In this document: positions 1 through 8,291 of the stretch, piece after piece
Numbering within the stretch: position 1 is the stretch's first letter
Layout of the letters: the number at the start of each line of letters is the position of its first letter
Source: an uncultured Bacilli bacterium
GTDB lineage: Bacteria > Bacillota_I > Bacilli_A > RF39 > UBA660
Length of the DNA stretch: 20,601 bases
NCBI GenBank assembly: GCA_934098445.1
Contig: CAKOOW010000021.1
Coordinates: 1-20,601, forward strand
Direction of reading: 5' to 3'
Translations under genes and position numbers: made by a program
Notes under the pieces: model-generated
The model's input: only the letters and a program-made list of their open reading frames with translations
Databases searched by the model: none
What the model was told of the DNA's origin: nothing

Positions 1-1344
1 ATCATTACAGAATACATTATCAGCTAAATATTGTTCATTAGTTGTACCAACTATATTTGTTTTATACCAATTATCTAAGTAAATTTTTATGGTTGAATTA
101 TTGGTATTAGTTTGAGCTACTTCTTTGCTGGAAGTTCCATATGTGACATAACCACATTTTATTTTAGCATAAGAACTACCAGCAGTTACACCCATTATTT
201 TATATAGTCTATCTACACTAGAATGTACACTAGTTGGATACCCACTAGCATAATAATATCCAATGTAATCAGTAGTAAGATTACTACCAAGTACTTGAAT
301 TGGATTTTTCAAAGTAAATAGTTTTGTATTCTCATCAAACGTATACTCTTTTGAAATATAAAACGTATCTGTATTTGTAAAATTGTTTGATGAGTCATAC
401 TCAGACGATTCTACTACGGCATCACTATTACCATACATATAACCAACATAAGCATTATCCATATAACTACTATTAAAAGCACTCTTACCAATCTGTCTAT
501 CGGCACTTGCCTCACCATTAGCATGAGCACTCGTGCCATCATAAATAACCCGAACAGTACCATCACCATTTATACGAACAATTCGCCAATAAAAACCAGC
601 AAACTCCACATAGTTATTAGTTACATTACCACGATAATAATATGAATCACCATAAGCATCTTTAGCCTTACATAAATAACCATTAGTAGCCTCTACTCCA
701 GTAACATTCACTGAACCATCATCATTCATAGTTGGACACTTACCAGTCGTATCAACAGAGGCAATAATCTTATCTATAGCAGTCTCTGTAGCAACCGCAT
801 CCACTACTACTTTAGACTTAAATACTTTATTTTGGGCATCATCACTTAAAGTAACACTTTTATCCATCCAAAGAGAAATACTATAATCTTTACTCCCATT
901 AGGAGCCAAAGTCCCCGTATCAAGCGTTCTCGACTCTGTACTACCCTTTACTACTGTTGTAGCCGTATTATAACTACTTAATAATTTAATATCTTTATTA
1001 TTAACTAATACTGCTAAATAATTACTATTTAAAGTAGTACCTTCTAACATCTCTAAATTTAATGTATATTTAGCTGACATACTACAAGTATTCTTTAAAG
1101 TAAAAGTAAATGGTGTTAAAGCTCGCCCTTCTTCATCACTAATCGGATACATATTAGTTAAATTAATCTCATTACTTTGATTAGCAAGTTCTAATTTCAA
1201 ACACTTACTTACAGCCGTATTAGCCTTATCTTGAACAAAGCTTAAACGCCACCAAGCATATGAAATACCTACTCCCAATAACCCCACAGTACAAATGATT
1301 CCTAAGACCAGGGTCATTTGTTTTTTGTTTAGTCTCTCTTTCAT
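1..1344 (-). CDS. Secreted surface protein with SipW/TasA-like N-terminus (partial, C-terminus cut by window)
   Basis: The frame is open from ATG at 1344 to the window edge (448 codons), so the stop lies outside. Residues 9-30 form a hydrophobic signal/anchor ending in GISYAWW, like the signal peptides of TasA/camelysin-type proteins cleaved by SipW-like peptidases. Residues about 45-200 look like a beta-sandwich region with a conserved-looking Cys pair. Residues about 215-270 contain YYYRGNVTNNYVEFAGFYWR followed by IVRINGDGTVRVIYDGT, a module I associate with large surface proteins of uncultured gut Firmicutes. The visible end (LADNVFCND) reads into another such module. It is Thr/Ser/Asn/Tyr-rich and has four or more Cys. 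It is probably exported and cell-surface located. A purine-rich AAAGAAGAA sits just before the ATG; the promoter is not clear. It lies downstream of the two-component pair, which could mean co-regulation. The signal type and surface location are well supported; the function is unknown. Confidence 0.75.
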   Translation of the reverse strand, partial: MKERLNKKQMTLVLGIICTVGLLGVGISYAWWRLSFVQDKANTAVSKCLKLELANQSNEINLTNMYPISDEEGRALTPFTFTLKNTCSMSAKYTLNLEMLEGTTLNSNYLAVLVNNKDIKLLSSYNTATTVVKGSTESRTLDTGTLAPNGSKDYSISLWMDKSVTLSDDAQNKVFKSKVVVDAVATETAIDKIIASVDTTGKCPTMNDDGSVNVTGVEATNGYLCKAKDAYGDSYYYRGNVTNNYVEFAGFYWRIVRINGDGTVRVIYDGTSAHANGEASADRQIGKSAFNSSYMDNAYVGYMYGNSDAVVESSEYDSSNNFTNTDTFYISKEYTFDENTKLFTLKNPIQVLGSNLTTDYIGYYYASGYPTSVHSSVDRLYKIMGVTAGSSYAKIKCGYVTYGTSSKEVAQTNTNNSTIKIYLDNWYKTNIVGTTNEQYLADNVFCND

Positions 1345-1512
1345 TTCTTCTTTTATAACACCTTTCGAACAATATCTATTAAGAATAATTAATATCTTAA
1401 ATATAAATAATACTCAGATACCACAACACTTAATTAACATAAAGCTAACCTTATATATCTATTCTTAATAACTATCCTAAATATAACACAATTAATTAAA
1501 ATTTTAAAGACT

Positions 1513-1547
1513 AAAAAAAGTTTTCTATCTCAGAAAAAATCAACTTT
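1513..1547 (-). terminator. Possible AT-rich terminator after the histidine kinase gene
   Basis: Read on the minus strand, AAAG and TTTTCT pair with AGAAAA and CTTT around the loop GAGAT, with a bulge on the 5' arm, and a run of seven T follows. The stem is weak and AT-only at its base, so this is tentative. It sits directly after the stop of the kinase's C-terminal fragment. Confidence 0.35.
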
Positions 1548-1550
1548 CTT

Positions 1551-2715
1551 TTAATTCTTAAACCATACTTCAAACACAGTCCCATTACCAGTACTCTTAG
1601 CACATATCTTCCCCTTATGATTAACTACTATATTCTTAGCAATAGCAAGTCCTAACCCATATCTATTATCTTTTCTACTTCTAGACTTATCTAAACGATA
1701 AAATCTCTCAAAGATCTTTTCTTCTTCTCCCTTAGGAATCACATCTCCAGTATCCTTTACTCTTAAAATAATATTATTCCCTTCACTTTTAAGTTCCACT
1801 TCAATAGTACTTCTTTTATCTGCATGTTTCAAAGCATTATCTAAAAGAATATTTACTAACTCTTTCATAGAATAACTATCAAAAGTAAACTTAATATTAC
1901 TATCTATCTTCCTTTAAAATATAAGTCTCTTTCTTTTCAAATGATGCTAAATCTAATAAATTCTTTATTAAAATACTCATCCTATTAGCTTCACTCTTAA
2001 TATTATTTAACCACTTAATCTCTTTAGGATTCTCTTCTAAAGCTTCACTACTAGCAATAATAACTGATAAAGGAGTCTTTAACTCATAAGAAGCATCTGC
2101 TATAAACTCTTTTTGTTTTAAAAAACTACTCATCACTGGTTTAATTATCCAATTCGTTAAGATCATACTAACTATATAGACAATAATTTCTAAGATAACT
2201 AATAATATTAAAGATATTAATAAAGAATTATAAAGACTATTTTGAATACTCTTATTATCTATAATAGTTAAATACTTCCCCCTTCTATAGACATAACTAT
2301 ATCTATTAAAATAAAGATTTCCCACATACTCCTTCTTTAGATTATTCTTATCTAATATAGAATGTCCTAGTACTTTGATACTACTATCATCTATATTATT
2401 ATTTGATAAATTAATAACATCTCTAATAGAATTATTATCATCTAAAAGAATAGTATAAATAACCTTATCCATATATTTAATATCTATACTAGAATTATTA
2501 TCCTCTTTAGGAATATCATCTTTATTATCTCTATCTTCTTTAGAATTTACTATATCTTTATCTTCTTCATTAGTCCTTGCCATTCTTAAATTATCTTTAA
2601 TATTCTTTTGATACTCTAGATATTTCTCGGTATTAAAGACTACAATAAACCCTAATATACTAATACTTAAGATACTAAAAGCTAACCAGAAAACCTTCTT
2701 CTTTAAGTTACTCAT
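1551..2715 (-). pseudogene. Sensor histidine kinase, broken (H-box His to Tyr, frameshift, shortened linker)
   Basis: The N-terminal frame (1900-2715, 271 aa) has TM1 at about 8-27, an acidic Asn-rich extracytoplasmic loop, TM2 at about 165-190 and a HisKA region. The C-terminal frame (1551-1868, 105 aa) is an HATPase domain with an N-box (LLDNALKH), a G1-like DTGDVIPKG, an F-box (ERFYRLDKSR) and a G2 box (YGLGLAIA). Together they make one kinase split between two frames. The first frame stops at 1898-1902. The second is open upstream through residues reading DSNIKFTFDSYS before its ATG. The gap between the HisKA helix and the N-box is about 20-30 residues shorter than usual. The H-box reads DASYELKTPL, with Tyr210 where the phospho-acceptor His belongs. 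The start overlaps the response-regulator stop by 8 nt (ATGAGTAA). I infer an inactive or decaying gene; an assembly error could explain the frameshift but hardly also the Tyr. Confidence 0.85.
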
Positions 2716-3394
2716 GATTATACTCCATCTTATACCCCATATTTCTTAAAGACTTAATATTTACTTTAGAATCTATAGCTTTTAACGTTCTTCTAATAAA
2801 AGATAAATAAACTTCTAAATTATTTGATTCAATCTCTGTATCTAATCCCCATATCTTATTATAAATCTGTTCTTTAGATAATATTAAGTCTTTATTAACT
2901 ATTAAATACTCTAATAAAAGAAGTTCCTTATAAACCAGTAATACCCTCTCTTTACTAGTTAAACACTTCAAATAAGAAGTCTTTAAATTTAACTCTATAT
3001 CCCCATAAGTCAATATATCTTTATTAGTCTTACTACTACTCCCTTTCAATTGAATATTAACTCTAGCCACTAACTCTTCAATATGAAAAGGCTTCGTCAA
3101 ATAATCATTCGCCCCATTCTCTAAACCTTCTAACTTATCATCTAAAGTTGACTTTGCTGTAAGCATAATAATCTTTGTATTTATCTTATCTTCTCTTAGT
3201 TTCTTCAAGATAGTAAAACCATCCATACTAGGTAACATAACATCTAAAATTATTAAGTCATAAGTATCTCCCAGTGCTTTATAATACCCCTCTTCTCCAT
3301 TAGTCTCTATTTCTACTTGATAATTATTACTCTCTAGAGTAGATTTAATAACATCAGCTAAATTATACTCATCTTCAATAACTAATATATTCAT
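2708..3394 (-). CDS. OmpR/PhoB-family response regulator
   Basis: This DNA-binding response regulator has 228 residues, the usual family length. The receiver domain (about 1-115) carries the acidic pocket E7/D8, phospho-acceptor D51 (LIILDVMLPSMDGF), T79 and K101 (LTKPF). A winged-helix effector domain (about 130-226) ends in the wing GYKM. I place the start at ATG 3394: the protein begins MNILVIEDEY, as the family does, and GAGAGG sits 8-9 nt upstream. The longer open frame to 3475 would run through a terminator and a promoter. It overlaps the histidine kinase by 8 nt, the classic RR-HK operon order. All phosphorylation residues are intact although the partner kinase is broken, so it may now be served by another kinase or work unphosphorylated. 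The targets are unknown; the neighbouring surface-protein gene is one possibility. Confidence 0.93.
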   Translation of the reverse strand: MNILVIEDEYNLADVIKSTLESNNYQVEIETNGEEGYYKALGDTYDLIILDVMLPSMDGFTILKKLREDKINTKIIMLTAKSTLDDKLEGLENGANDYLTKPFHIEELVARVNIQLKGSSSKTNKDILTYGDIELNLKTSYLKCLTSKERVLLVYKELLLLEYLIVNKDLILSKEQIYNKIWGLDTEIESNNLEVYLSFIRRTLKAIDSKVNIKSLRNMGYKMEYNHE

Positions 3395-3416
3395 AAGATA
3401 CCTCTCTCTTACTTTT

Positions 3417-3443
3417 ATTATACAATAAATTATTAAATGAAAA
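3417..3443 (-). promoter_or_regulatory. Promoter of the two-component operon
   Basis: A consensus -10 (TATAAT, complement 3417-3422) lies about 23 nt upstream of the response-regulator ATG. The -35 is weak (TTTTCA at 3438-3443, spacer 15). It sits between the preceding terminator and the gene. Confidence 0.5.
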
Positions 3444-3445
3444 TT

Positions 3446-3473
3446 AAAAAGACATCTGAAACGCTCAGACATC
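3446..3473 (-). terminator. Rho-independent terminator of the transglutaminase-like gene
   Basis: The minus-strand RNA forms a 9-bp stem, GAUGUCUGA with UCAGAUGUC, with two G-U wobbles, a 5-nt loop (GCGUU) and a UUUUU tail. It begins 3 nt after the stop codon at 3476. Confidence 0.8.
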
Positions 3474-3475
3474 AT

Positions 3476-5473
3476 TTATCTTTTTAACATTCTTTTAATC
3501 ATATTTTGATTTATACCTGGAATACTCTTTTCTAATAAATTAACAGAAGAAGAATTAACTAAACTATTTAAATCATCATAGCTAATAGCTTCCGCGTTAT
3601 GAAAATCTTTCAAAAAAATATAATTATTATTTTTTCCATTATTATAATCTAAACCAGACTCATTATAGGCTATACAACAAGCTGGCCAAAATGTATTTCC
3701 CCTATTCTTATAACCTAAAATAGTAATATCACAATACTTTTCTAAATCTTGATTAACATTCTCACCAAAGAATATTTCTATCAAATCTCTAATAGAATAT
3801 AAAGTAAACATCATATCATATTTATTATCTCTCAGGTATAATAATAAGCCATTCAATCTTTCTTTAAAGCTTAAATCTGATTTAGAATAAATATTAATTA
3901 AACTTTTTAATTCTTCTAAATAGGAATTCATAAAAGGATACTTTTTTTCAAAATACTCATCGACAACTTTTCTATCCTCTTCCAGATTCATACCTTCACT
4001 AAAAATAACCTCGAAGGATTCAACATTATTAAATGCTTTCTGATCTCTCAAATCATCTTTATCCGTCATATCCATTTTTAAACAATATTTACCATTCCAT
4101 GCTACTACCTGACAATGATTCATCTTCTTCAACTGATTTATATTATAATCATAATTTACTATTTTAGTCATATAACCAACTTTTTCCAATAAAGCTGCTA
4201 AAATAATTGATTCATCATAACAAATCACGGTATTGTTAACCTCATCTTTAGCATTAATATCACTAAATTTTAAATGATTTTTCTTATAATACTTATCCTT
4301 CTGAATATTAACCCAATAGATAGAATCATAATTAAAAGCTTGACATAAAGTCTTATAAATATAATATGCTTGTTGATAAGAATTATAAGAATGCGGCATT
4401 TCCAATAAAATCCTATCAACAAATTCTGATTTCACATTAACATTTACACTATCTATCATTCTATTATCAGTCGAAATAAATGCTGAAAATAAATCATCTT
4501 TTTCCTTTTTCTTTAATAATTTTTCTATAGCAATTTTCTCTTCATCATCATTTCTTAAATACTTAAGTACATCCCGTAATGCGATTAAAATCTGTTTATA
4601 AGTATAATTTTGAAAGTAACAATCATCAACACCATCTAATACATCTCTTAAATAGAAATTAGCTCCTTTTAGTGGTTTATGACAAATATAATATCTTCTT
4701 AAAACATCTATATTATTTGACAATACTTTATAGTCATTTTCCGTTAATTCTAACATAGCAAGTAAATAATTACTTTTAGTTCCATTAGATTTTTTAATTC
4801 CTAATGCCTTATAAATACTATTAATAAGCTTATTATAATTATTATGAAATTTATCTATATCATTTTTATATACTCTTAAAGTATGATTAAAACTTTTTCT
4901 TAATACTGATGCCCTAAGCCCTTTCTTTAACCTGTTCAATTGTTCTTTTTGCTGTTCTTCTGCTTCTAAATCACTTAATAAATAATCGTAACCAATTATA
5001 TAACCATCAGTTGAAATAATATTTAATTTAATTAAGTAATCATAGATTTCCATCATACTTAACCCTAAAATTTTACCACCATCTTTTTCTATTGTTTCTT
5101 CATTTAACGGTTTTAGTAACGCTTTTATAATTTCTTTGGATTTTTTCGGATTTTTCTGTAAATTAATATCTTCAGAATTACTTTCTTTAATTAATTCTAG
5201 ATATTTTTTTTGATATTTCTTATCAACATTAAAAAAAGCCTCTTTAAAATCTTTCTTAGTAACACTAAAATCACAAGCTGTAGAGTTTTTATCTAAATAA
5301 GCATAAAAGCTAAATACCTCATCACTTTCAAAACTCTTTAGGACATCCCGATACAATTGTTTATTTTCAAAAAATTCTTTAAAAATATTAAAATCAAATT
5401 GTTGAATATCATTATAAGTATAAATTCCATTAAGATCAACAACCCATTTATTACCTAATTTTCTAAATACCAT
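3476..5473 (-). CDS. Large protein with a C-terminal transglutaminase/papain-like domain
   Basis: The protein has 665 residues and no signal peptide or TM segment, so it is probably cytoplasmic. Residues 1-340 are helix-rich, Lys/Asn/Asp-rich and not recognised. Residues about 365-475 look like a transglutaminase-like fold. They contain a helix (YQQAYYIYKTLCQAFNYD) like the one before the catalytic Cys in this superfamily, Cys418 in VICYDESIILAALLEKVGY, His453 in NHCQVVAWNGKYCLKMD, and Asp468. The order Cys, His, Asp with those surroundings is the superfamily triad. The C-terminal 190 residues are unassigned. It has its own strong promoter (TTGACT-17-TAAGAT), an AAGGGG ribosome site and a terminator, so it is monocistronic. 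Transglutaminase-like proteins include peptidases and cross-linkers; the substrate cannot be told here. The fold is an inference from motif spacing. Confidence 0.7.
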   Translation of the reverse strand: MVFRKLGNKWVVDLNGIYTYNDIQQFDFNIFKEFFENKQLYRDVLKSFESDEVFSFYAYLDKNSTACDFSVTKKDFKEAFFNVDKKYQKKYLELIKESNSEDINLQKNPKKSKEIIKALLKPLNEETIEKDGGKILGLSMMEIYDYLIKLNIISTDGYIIGYDYLLSDLEAEEQQKEQLNRLKKGLRASVLRKSFNHTLRVYKNDIDKFHNNYNKLINSIYKALGIKKSNGTKSNYLLAMLELTENDYKVLSNNIDVLRRYYICHKPLKGANFYLRDVLDGVDDCYFQNYTYKQILIALRDVLKYLRNDDEEKIAIEKLLKKKEKDDLFSAFISTDNRMIDSVNVNVKSEFVDRILLEMPHSYNSYQQAYYIYKTLCQAFNYDSIYWVNIQKDKYYKKNHLKFSDINAKDEVNNTVICYDESIILAALLEKVGYMTKIVNYDYNINQLKKMNHCQVVAWNGKYCLKMDMTDKDDLRDQKAFNNVESFEVIFSEGMNLEEDRKVVDEYFEKKYPFMNSYLEELKSLINIYSKSDLSFKERLNGLLLYLRDNKYDMMFTLYSIRDLIEIFFGENVNQDLEKYCDITILGYKNRGNTFWPACCIAYNESGLDYNNGKNNNYIFLKDFHNAEAISYDDLNSLVNSSSVNLLEKSIPGINQNMIKRMLKR

Positions 5474-5501
5474 ATAATCCCCTTCTTAACAAATTGGTGA
5501 T

Positions 5502-5530
5502 ATCTTAGCACATTGTTTACTCAAAGTCAA
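5502..5530 (-). promoter_or_regulatory. Sigma-A-type promoter of the transglutaminase-like gene
   Basis: On the minus strand, TTGACT (5525-5530) and TAAGAT (5502-5507) are separated by 17 nt. AAGGGG lies a few bases before the ATG at 5473. Confidence 0.85.
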
Positions 5531-5551
5531 GAAATTATCTTTTAATAAATT

Positions 5552-5581
5552 AAAAAGCCATATTACATTAAGCAATATAAC
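5552..5581 (-). terminator. Terminator of the PstS-like operon
   Basis: The minus-strand stem GUUAUAUUGC / GUAAUAUGGC (10 bp, three G-U pairs) has the loop UUAAU and then UUUUU. It lies 10 nt past the stop at 5591. Confidence 0.8.
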
Positions 5582-5590
5582 TCTTATAGA

Positions 5591-6481
5591 TTAATTAATT
5601 TCTATATAACCAGCATTTCTAGCAATTTCTTGTCCCTTACTTCCTAACATTGCTTCTTTAACTTTATTAACAGCTTTATTCTCGGTATTTTTTAAAGTCA
5701 CAATATAATAAGCCGTAATTAAAGGATAAGTATTATCTTTAATCGTATCATGATTAGGCCTTACTCCATCGACAGCCAAAAATTTAATCTTATCACTACC
5801 ATACATGGTAGTTGCATAATAGTAGTAAGAATATCCAATTGCATTTTTACTATTATCATAATTAGCAACTGCATCAATTATTCCTGCCATAGAAACAATA
5901 TATTCTTCTGTCTTTGGTTCCTTAATTTCTTTATCTTTCATTACAAGTGATAACATTCCAGTTTGACTACCTGAATTCTCTGGTCTTTGATACGCTATAA
6001 TATTAGCATCATCACCACCAACCTGCTTCCAATTAGTAATTCTATCTGTATAAATATCTTGAATTTCACTAAGTTTTAAACTATCAACCGGATTATTAAC
6101 ATTAGTATAGAAAACAAATCCCTCATTTACAACCGGTGTTACTTCTAACTCTACTCCTGCTTCACTAGCTCTTTTTAATTCATCACTACTAGGTTCAGTC
6201 ACAATGATTAAATCAGTCTCCCCATTTATTAATTTAGTATAAGCCGGGTCCGTATTAGTATAATCTTTCTTTAAATTAAAATTAGTCAAATTATCAACAT
6301 AAGCATCCATTAAAGGCTGAGTTGCCAAAGATGCATCTATCCTAACTTCAGTCTTATCGGAGACTTCATCCAAACTAACTTGTTTTTTATTTTTAACAAA
6401 AAGGAATATTCCTCCTACTACCGCCAACACTCCTAATCCAACGATAACCCCATTTAAAATTTTACTACTTTTTTCTTTCAT
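5591..6481 (-). CDS. Membrane-anchored PstS-like (PBP2) substrate-binding protein
   Basis: The protein has 296 residues. An N-terminal TM anchor (about 8-28, followed by KNKK) stands in place of a lipobox. The rest is a type-2 periplasmic binding fold. Diagnostic stretches are IDASLATQPLMDAY near the start, the family-typical IYTDRITNWKQVGGDDANII, then RPENSGSQTGM, which matches the Ser/Gly/Thr phosphate-binding loop seen as EEGSGT in PstS. GKITNWKEVGG-like text is characteristic of PstS. It is expected to bind phosphate or a related oxyanion outside the membrane. No pstC, pstA or pstB accompanies it. It starts 1 nt after the stop of the 581-residue upstream gene, with GGGAGAG overlapping that gene's end, so the two are translationally linked. 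The anchor and lack of transporter genes suggest a sensing or accessory role (inference). Confidence 0.82.
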   Translation of the reverse strand: MKEKSSKILNGVIVGLGVLAVVGGIFLFVKNKKQVSLDEVSDKTEVRIDASLATQPLMDAYVDNLTNFNLKKDYTNTDPAYTKLINGETDLIIVTEPSSDELKRASEAGVELEVTPVVNEGFVFYTNVNNPVDSLKLSEIQDIYTDRITNWKQVGGDDANIIAYQRPENSGSQTGMLSLVMKDKEIKEPKTEEYIVSMAGIIDAVANYDNSKNAIGYSYYYYATTMYGSDKIKFLAVDGVRPNHDTIKDNTYPLITAYYIVTLKNTENKAVNKVKEAMLGSKGQEIARNAGYIEIN

Positions 6482-6482
6482 T

Positions 6483-8210
6483 TTACTCTCCCAATAATTC
6501 TTTCTTTATCTTATCAGATTCATCATAATTATCTTTACATAAGTAAACTTCTTTTCCTTGATATTTTAATGCTATATAATCATAACCAATATCTAAAATT
6601 AACCTATCTTTGGACTTAAAAACATTATTAGAAGTAATAAACAAATTACTAATTAACTGCTCTTTAGTCTTATATTTTCCAAGACTAAGCCATTCATTAG
6701 AAATATACTCCCCTAAATCAAAGTTTCCATTGATAATATCAATACTATTATACTCTTTACCAGTCTCTGGATCTATTATATAAAAATACACTTTACTCTT
6801 ATCATTCTTATCTTTCAAAAATTCATAAGATGACTTATAAGTACTTAGACCAAACTCAGTATCATTCACCTTAGAAAACTTATTAACATATATCTTCTTT
6901 TTATTATTTTGATATATTTCTTCATCTAAATTATAATGAGAAACCTGATAATACGCATAAGAATATTTCCCCAAGGTCTCCATCGCTCCCGCAAGATTAT
7001 AAACATTATATTCTTTAGTCTGTAATTCTAACATCTCTTGTAAAACTAAATCCTTAGTAACTTCAAAAACCTTTTCCTCATAAATTCCACTATCATAATC
7101 AATTAAAGTATTATCTTTTTCTAAAATAAAATTATTAACACTATTCTCCGATGTAAATTTTCTATCAATAATAACATTATCATTCAAGAACAAATTATCA
7201 TCAGTAACATACTTATCATAAATCAATACATTATCATAAATAGCAGCCATATCTAAAGTAATTGTTGCTTCCCTTTGTTTATTATCTAAATCAATATAAG
7301 TTTTACTAGTCGATTTATTACCATTAATATCTACATAATCATCTTCAATATATACACATCCTGACTTAGTATTCTCTGTAAATTCTTGACAATTATCACC
7401 AGTAAAATCGGTTTCATATATAACCTCTGGATCATTAATACTTAAATCATCAAAGATTAAATAAAGCCATCTTTCCCTAAAATAGAACTTATAATCTCGA
7501 CGCTTAAATTTATTCATTATCTCTAAAACAGTCTCTTCAACCCCACTATAATCAGGGTAAGGATTTTCACAAGGTCCCCCTGAACAAATAAGGCCTGCTG
7601 CTTCCACTGCTAAATCATAAGCTTTTTTCTGCAAAATACCCTTTAGACCATTAACATCATAGATGACATCCTCTAACTTTAAATCTTGGCCATTCTGTAA
7701 TTCAACATTTTCTGTATCCAAAAGTCCAGTCCAATAACTACCCCGAAGAATCTCATCTTCACTAATATCATTTTTCTTAGAATTATACTCCAATATTTCT
7801 AAAGAAAAAACATTACTATAAGATGCCGTAAAGTGATTATAAACTATAGAAGTCTTGCCATCAGCATTCTTGTCAACTAAACTTTTTATTTTATTATTTA
7901 TTTTTTTCTCTAAATTTTTATCTTTCAAGCCATCAATTAAAACATAATATTTGTTAGTATTTTTTTCAACTTTAAAATTAACACCATTCTGAAAATAAGA
8001 AGTTGTTGGATCTACCAAATACTTTAAGTTTTCTGAATTAACTTGATAAACACTTTCTAAATTCGTACCAATATTATCCTTATTTATGTCCTCATTATTC
8101 TCTGAATTTTTGAATATAAAATATCCCTCTACACCAACAATTCCTACTAAACTAAGTAAAATACCTTTTTTAACAAACAACCACTTTTTATTCAACAAAC
8201 TCACGACCAT
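6483..8210 (-). CDS. Membrane-anchored DUF4163/DUF3298 (RsiV/PdaC-like) protein
   Basis: I start it at ATG 8210 (575 aa). A TTG 18 nt upstream would place the start on the -10 box. A TM segment at about 15-33 is followed by a large extracytoplasmic part. Residues about 60-260 resemble the DUF4163/DUF3298 pair found in RsiV and PdaC: a YYVLIDGLKDKNLEKKINNKI segment near the start, then FTASYSNVFSLEILEYNSK, then LDTENVELQNGQDLKLEDVI (the 'Asp..Gly..L.L.D' strand), then FYFRERWLYLIFDD. A Cys pair (CSGGPC) lies between. The remaining 300 residues are unassigned. The PstS-like gene follows after 1 nt, so both products probably act together at the membrane surface. The promoter places the transcript start only a few nt before the ATG and no SD is visible, so a leaderless mRNA is likely. 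The domain call is motif-based. Confidence 0.72.
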   Translation of the reverse strand: MVVSLLNKKWLFVKKGILLSLVGIVGVEGYFIFKNSENNEDINKDNIGTNLESVYQVNSENLKYLVDPTTSYFQNGVNFKVEKNTNKYYVLIDGLKDKNLEKKINNKIKSLVDKNADGKTSIVYNHFTASYSNVFSLEILEYNSKKNDISEDEILRGSYWTGLLDTENVELQNGQDLKLEDVIYDVNGLKGILQKKAYDLAVEAAGLICSGGPCENPYPDYSGVEETVLEIMNKFKRRDYKFYFRERWLYLIFDDLSINDPEVIYETDFTGDNCQEFTENTKSGCVYIEDDYVDINGNKSTSKTYIDLDNKQREATITLDMAAIYDNVLIYDKYVTDDNLFLNDNVIIDRKFTSENSVNNFILEKDNTLIDYDSGIYEEKVFEVTKDLVLQEMLELQTKEYNVYNLAGAMETLGKYSYAYYQVSHYNLDEEIYQNNKKKIYVNKFSKVNDTEFGLSTYKSSYEFLKDKNDKSKVYFYIIDPETGKEYNSIDIINGNFDLGEYISNEWLSLGKYKTKEQLISNLFITSNNVFKSKDRLILDIGYDYIALKYQGKEVYLCKDNYDESDKIKKELLGE

Positions 8211-8219
8211 TCTAATCGC

Positions 8220-8248
8220 ATTATACAATAAAAGTCTTTGGAAAGCAA
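8220..8248 (-). promoter_or_regulatory. Promoter of the DUF3298/PstS-like operon
   Basis: On the minus strand, TTGCTT (8243-8248) and a perfect TATAAT (8220-8225) are 17 nt apart. The -10 is only 9 nt from ATG 8210, implying a leader of about 0-4 nt. Confidence 0.7.
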
Positions 8249-8280
8249 AAAAATTATACCATTCTAAACAGTATAATTTT
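8247..8280 (-). terminator. AT-rich terminator after the frameshifted surface-protein gene
   Basis: A perfect 10-bp inverted repeat, AAAATTATAC / GTATAATTTT, has an 11-nt loop and a run of T on the minus strand. It lies about 12 nt past the stop at 8292 and abuts the next promoter. The repeat is symmetric, so an operator role is also possible. Confidence 0.55.
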
Positions 8281-8291
8281 CTCTATATATC

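Noticed and set aside
3395..3475. Longer N-terminus for the response regulator
   Set aside because: The extra 27 codons span the previous gene's terminator and a -10 box; the receiver domain starts properly at 3394 with an SD.
5750..5950. Plus-strand open frame opposite the PstS-like gene
   Set aside because: It is antisense to a well-supported gene, has no ribosome site and encodes a low-complexity Ile/Ser/Asn peptide.
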